From Flavobacteriaceae bacterium (GTDB taxonomy: Bacteria; Bacteroidota; Bacteroidia; Flavobacteriales; Flavobacteriaceae), in assembly GCA_030694835.1 (NCBI GenBank), contig JAUYUF010000028.1, positions 1 through 16,759 of the forward strand: a DNA stretch of 16,759 bases, read 5' to 3'. The notes under the pieces are model-generated. The model did not search any database. It had not been told where the DNA came from and was given only the letters and a program-made list of their open reading frames with translations. Position 1 is the stretch's first letter. Each line of letters begins with the position of its first letter. Made by a program: the position numbers and the translations under genes. Positions 14,353-16,759 of this stretch are shown piece after piece.

Positions 14353-14856
14353 ATGAAAAATTTAAAATCACTTTTATTAGTAGCAGTTTTAACCATAGGT
14401 TTCATGAGTTTATCTCAAGCGCAAACTAAAGTTGCACATCTAAACTTCGATGAATTAATTTCTTCAATGCCTAAAACTAAAGCATTAGAAGCTGATTTAG
14501 AGAAGCTTAAAAAGAATTATGATGATGAAATTAAAGCTGCAGATGTTAAGTTAAAAGCTAAGTTAGAAAAATATAACGAAGAAGCTAAAGCTCAAACTCA
14601 ACAAGAAAATCAAAAAAGAGCTCAAGAAGTACAAGCTGAAGAGCAAAAAATTTACACTTCTATTCAAGCTGCAAACGAAGATTTACAACAACGTAAAGCT
14701 GAAGGTTTAAATCCAATTATCGAAGAAGCTCGTAAAGCAGTATCTGCAGTAGCAAAAGAAAAAGGATTTGCCTATGTTTTAGATGTTTCAACACTTTTGG
14801 TTGCTGATGGAACAGATTTAATGGCTGATGCTAAAGCTAAATTAGGAATTAAATAA
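14353..14856 (+). CDS. skp: OmpH/Skp-family periplasmic chaperone (standard length)
   Basis: This 167-residue protein has a signal peptide cleaved near SLSQA/Q (residue 23/24) and a complete OmpH domain. VAHLNFDELISSMPK (27-41) is the first body segment. Tentacle helices rich in Lys, Glu, Ala and Gln run from about 42 to 120, and the closing strand GFAYVLDVSTLLVADG lies near 137-152. The length is normal for Skp, and it would form trimers that shield outer-membrane proteins in the periplasm. It follows the long skp paralogue after 37 bases with no terminator, so the pair is probably co-transcribed, and it ends the envelope cluster at a strong hairpin. A stretch AAGGA lies about 8 bases before the ATG, but Shine-Dalgarno use is weak in this phylum. 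Confidence 0.93.
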   Translation: MKNLKSLLLVAVLTIGFMSLSQAQTKVAHLNFDELISSMPKTKALEADLEKLKKNYDDEIKAADVKLKAKLEKYNEEAKAQTQQENQKRAQEVQAEEQKIYTSIQAANEDLQQRKAEGLNPIIEEARKAVSAVAKEKGFAYVLDVSTLLVADGTDLMADAKAKLGIK

Positions 14857-14878
14857 TTTACTTAAAATTCATAAACAA

Positions 14879-14903
14879 ATCCCGCAATAGCGGGATTTTT
14901 TTT
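14879..14903 (+). terminator. Strong intrinsic terminator of the envelope cluster
   Basis: ATCCCGC (14879-14885), loop AATA, GCGGGAT (14890-14896) followed by T through 14903. It is the most GC-rich hairpin in the window and ends transcription after the second skp. Its T tract runs straight into the murI -7 element. Confidence 0.92.
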
Positions 14904-14910
14904 ACATTTG
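14903..14910 (+). promoter_or_regulatory. Candidate -7 element of murI, almost leaderless
   Basis: TACATTTG matches TAnnTTTG and ends 5 bases before the murI ATG at 14916. The place for a -33 box falls inside the terminator stem and has no TTTG. If it is used, the transcript would start at or within a few bases of the ATG. Confidence 0.45.
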
Positions 14911-14915
14911 ATTTT

Positions 14916-15704
14916 ATGAGCAATAAACCTATTGGCTTTTTTGATTCTGGTGTTGGCGGAACTTCTATTTGGAAGGAAGTTAATTTGCTTTTACCAAATG
15001 AAAATACTATTTATTTAGCTGATAGTAAAAATGCTCCTTATGGAGAAAAATCAAAAGAGACCATATTAAGTTATAGTATCAAAAACACTGAATTTTTGTT
15101 AGAAAAAGGATGTAAACTAATTGTTGTTGCTTGTAATACTGCTACAACAAATACTATTTCAAAATTAAGATCTATGTATGATGTTCCTTTTATAGGAATT
15201 GAACCTGCCATTAAACCAGCCGCTTTACAATCTAAAAATAATGTTGTTGGTATACTCGCTACAAAAGGTACTTTAAGTAGTGAACTATTTGCCAAAACTT
15301 CCGAAAAATTCGCATCAGAAATAACTATTATAGAGCAAGTGGGAGAAGGGTTAGTAGAATTGATTGAAAGCGGACAACTTAATTCGCCAAAAACTAAAGA
15401 ACTTTTAGAAATTTATATTAAACCAATGCTAGAACTTAAAACTGATTATATTGTTCTAGGATGTACCCATTATCCGTATTTAATTCCTCAAATTAAAAAA
15501 ATTGTTGGAAATGGAGTTTCTATTATTGATTCTGGAGAAGCTGTTGCTAAACAAACTAAAGCAATACTTTTAAAAAATGATTTATTAAATTTAAGTGCTA
15601 AAAAAAGTAACCATCAGTTTTATACAAATACCAATACTGAAGTTTTAAAAACTATTTTAGGAATAGTTCCAGAAAATACTACAATTGAGTTTGCTGATTT
15701 TTAA
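14916..15704 (+). CDS. murI: Glutamate racemase
   Basis: This 262-residue cytoplasmic enzyme converts L- to D-glutamate for the peptidoglycan stem peptide. The N-terminal GFFDSGVGGTS carries Asp10 and Ser11 of the active site. YLADSKNAPYGEKS (33-46) is the substrate loop. Cys73 in VACNTATTN and Cys183 in LGCTHYPYL are the two catalytic thiols, with His185 next to the second. All are conserved and the length is normal. The ATG at 14916 is the only start that keeps the GFFDSG strand near the N-terminus. It follows the skp terminator after 12 bases, with a promoter-like element in between. Its TAA stop directly abuts the stop of the convergent carbonic anhydrase gene. Confidence 0.96.
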   Translation: MSNKPIGFFDSGVGGTSIWKEVNLLLPNENTIYLADSKNAPYGEKSKETILSYSIKNTEFLLEKGCKLIVVACNTATTNTISKLRSMYDVPFIGIEPAIKPAALQSKNNVVGILATKGTLSSELFAKTSEKFASEITIIEQVGEGLVELIESGQLNSPKTKELLEIYIKPMLELKTDYIVLGCTHYPYLIPQIKKIVGNGVSIIDSGEAVAKQTKAILLKNDLLNLSAKKSNHQFYTNTNTEVLKTILGIVPENTTIEFADF

Positions 15705-16214
15705 TTATTGGTACCACTTTGCATAAAAAACATAATTCTCTGCTATACGTTCAATTTCGCCTTCTAATAATTCAATAGAAATATCTTTCACTTTTTTGGC
15801 GGGAATTCCGGCATAAATACTTCCAGATGCTACTTTTGTTCCTTTGGATAAAACGGCGCCAGCAGCTATAATCGAATTACTTTCAATAATACATTCATCC
15901 ATAATAATAGCTCCCATTCCTACCAAAACATTGTCATGAATTGTACAACCGTGAACTATGGCATTATGCGCTATTGAAACATTATTTCCAATATTAGTTG
16001 GATGTTTTTGATAAGTTGCATGTATAATTGCTCCGTCTTGTACATTTACTTTATTTCCCATTTTAATATAATGCACATCACCTCTAATAACAGCATTGTA
16101 CCAAATACTACAATCATTTCCCATAACAACATCTCCAATAATAACTGATGTTTCAGAAACAAAACAATTCAATCCAAATTGAGGTTTCTTTCCATTGAGT
16201 TCTTTAATAATCAT
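15705..16214 (-). CDS. Gamma-class carbonic anhydrase-like hexapeptide-repeat protein
   Basis: This 169-residue protein is built of left-handed beta-helix hexapeptide repeats from about 18 to 135, followed by a C-terminal helix (about 146-166). The gamma carbonic anhydrase residues are present: Arg44 and Asp46 in AVIRGDVHYI, Gln59-Asp60 in NVQDGAIIH, and three candidate zinc ligands, His65, His83 and His88. This is the YrdA/CaiE/PaaY-like subgroup, in which carbonic anhydrase activity has been shown for some members only, so physiological function is uncertain. Trimer formation is expected. It is convergent with murI, and the two stop codons touch (15702-15704 and 15705-15707), leaving no room for a terminator between them. 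I see no clear promoter; the start is followed upstream by AT-rich DNA and then an IS remnant. Confidence 0.88.
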   Translation of the reverse strand: MIIKELNGKKPQFGLNCFVSETSVIIGDVVMGNDCSIWYNAVIRGDVHYIKMGNKVNVQDGAIIHATYQKHPTNIGNNVSIAHNAIVHGCTIHDNVLVGMGAIIMDECIIESNSIIAAGAVLSKGTKVASGSIYAGIPAKKVKDISIELLEGEIERIAENYVFYAKWYQ

Positions 16215-16373
16215 GTTTTTTTTAATTTAAAGTATTCTTGTCTTATTTATTATTACTCTTTAAAACCAAGCTGAATTATTTTTTCTAATAATTTCATAGT
16301 TCTTCAATTTTTTGACATTATAAATGAGTCATAAGTATTTCAAGTTAAGATTTCTGCCTCTTTGATAAATCTG

Positions 16374-16504
16374 ACCCTATAGATTTGCAAAGGTTATTAT
16401 AACCTGAGTTCGATATAAGAAAAGTGTAAATATTTTAGTGTAAAAGTAGAATTATTAGTATATTTAAGTGTTGATAATCAAATATTTAACTAATAACTCT
16501 ACTT
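16374..16504 (+). mobile_element. Putative left end of an IS982-family element
   Basis: ACCCTATAGATTTGC begins at 16374. IS982-family ends usually start with ACCC, and the distance of about 130 bases to the transposase ATG is reasonable. Inside lie a 15-base near-palindrome at 16391-16405 (AGGTTAT-T-ATAACCT), two direct copies of AGTGTAAA (16423-16430 and 16437-16444) and a weak -7-like TATATTTA (16459-16466). The exact boundary is inferred, because the other end of the element is not in the window. Confidence 0.4.
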
Positions 16505-16705
16505 ATGATTTCTACTGATAAAATTACTAAAATATTCTGTTCTGTTGATGATTTTTGTAAAGTTTTTGAACCTGCTTTACAGAAAAGACAAATTTCGACG
16601 GGAAAAATGACCAGAAATAAAAAATTCATAATGTCATCCAGTGAAATAATAACCATCACCGTGTTATTTCATTTAAGTGGTTTTCGCAATTTTAAACAAA
16701 TGTAA
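16505..16705 (+). pseudogene. Truncated IS982-family transposase, N-terminal 66 codons
   Basis: The frame reads MISTDKITKIFCSVDDFCK, continues with an RNKKFIMSSSEIITI segment, and ends in FHLSGFRNFKQM before a TAA. These blocks match the N-terminal region I recall for IS982 transposases, in which a FCxxDDFCK start is followed by MSxSE(I/V)xTI and FHxSxFRxFKHFY. Full-length members are about 250-300 residues with a DDE catalytic core. Here the frame stops where FKHFY should continue, and none of the three plus-strand frames in the remaining 54 bases resumes the family. The copy is therefore truncated or interrupted near 16695 and cannot encode an active enzyme by itself. A frameshift with the rest outside the window is not fully excluded, but the local sequence does not support one. 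Confidence 0.7.
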
Positions 16706-16759
16706 TAATTTTAAGTAGGTTATAGCCTTCTTTTGGGATTGTTACTCAATGTGATTAGT

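Noticed and set aside
16697..16704. TACATTTG on the minus strand within the IS remnant as a promoter.
   Set aside because: There is no -33 box at the proper distance and no gene starting downstream on that strand; the next minus-strand start is about 480 bases away.
1..16759. A search for a new defence, phage or secondary-metabolite system, a CRISPR array, or tRNA/rRNA genes.
   Set aside because: Nearly all coding DNA is assigned to core housekeeping families. I see no spaced direct repeats, toxin-antitoxin pair, restriction genes or cloverleaf sequences.

Overview
The window looks like a chromosomal segment of a Flavobacteriaceae bacterium, probably Flavobacterium or a close relative. The DNA is AT-rich, and start codons are not preceded by regular Shine-Dalgarno sequences. 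Several genes carry the Bacteroidetes promoter signature TTTG-N19-TAnnTTTG. The gene set and order (pdxJ, nadK, a DUF6089 protein, uppS, bamA, two OmpH/Skp chaperones, murI) are typical of that family. Most of the window is core housekeeping and envelope-biogenesis DNA. I see no prophage, CRISPR array, defence island, rRNA or tRNA.

Region 1 (1-4836) is the tig/clpP neighbourhood. The first 24 codons of clpP run off the left edge on the minus strand. Trigger factor (tig), on the same strand, lies 3.4 kb upstream. Three genes sit between them: a CNNM/CBS membrane protein and a class I methyltransferase (plus strand, overlapping by one base), and a cyclopropane-fatty-acyl-phospholipid synthase (minus strand). 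Two almost identical hairpin terminators lie at 1877-1902 and 3455-3480, on either side of cfa. An AT-rich stretch without genes (3109-3454) separates cfa from the second terminator.

Region 2 (4837-7375) is all minus strand. pdxJ, an alpha/beta hydrolase and a small four-helix membrane protein of the YvlD/'phage holin' family form an operon behind a well-matched promoter upstream of pdxJ. tig follows in the same direction with its own promoter. Further upstream is a separate 144-residue membrane protein with four histidines and its own terminator.

Region 3 (7487-14903) is all plus strand. A CBS-ACT protein and NAD kinase come first. The envelope cluster follows: a DUF6089 secreted or outer-membrane protein, uppS (undecaprenyl-PP synthesis), bamA (outer-membrane protein insertion) and two Skp/OmpH periplasmic chaperones, ending in a strong terminator. 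murI (D-glutamate for peptidoglycan) comes right after it with an almost leaderless start. These genes together supply the lipid carrier, the peptidoglycan precursor, the barrel-insertion machine and its chaperones.

Region 4 (15705-16759) holds a gamma-class carbonic anhydrase-like protein whose stop codon abuts the murI stop. The right edge carries the 5' remnant of an IS982-family insertion sequence, whose transposase frame ends after 66 residues.

I found no clearly new multi-gene system. The items most worth checking are the split tig/clpP locus, the four-histidine membrane protein, the CBS-ACT/nadK pair, the long charged tail on the first Skp, and the broken IS982 element.
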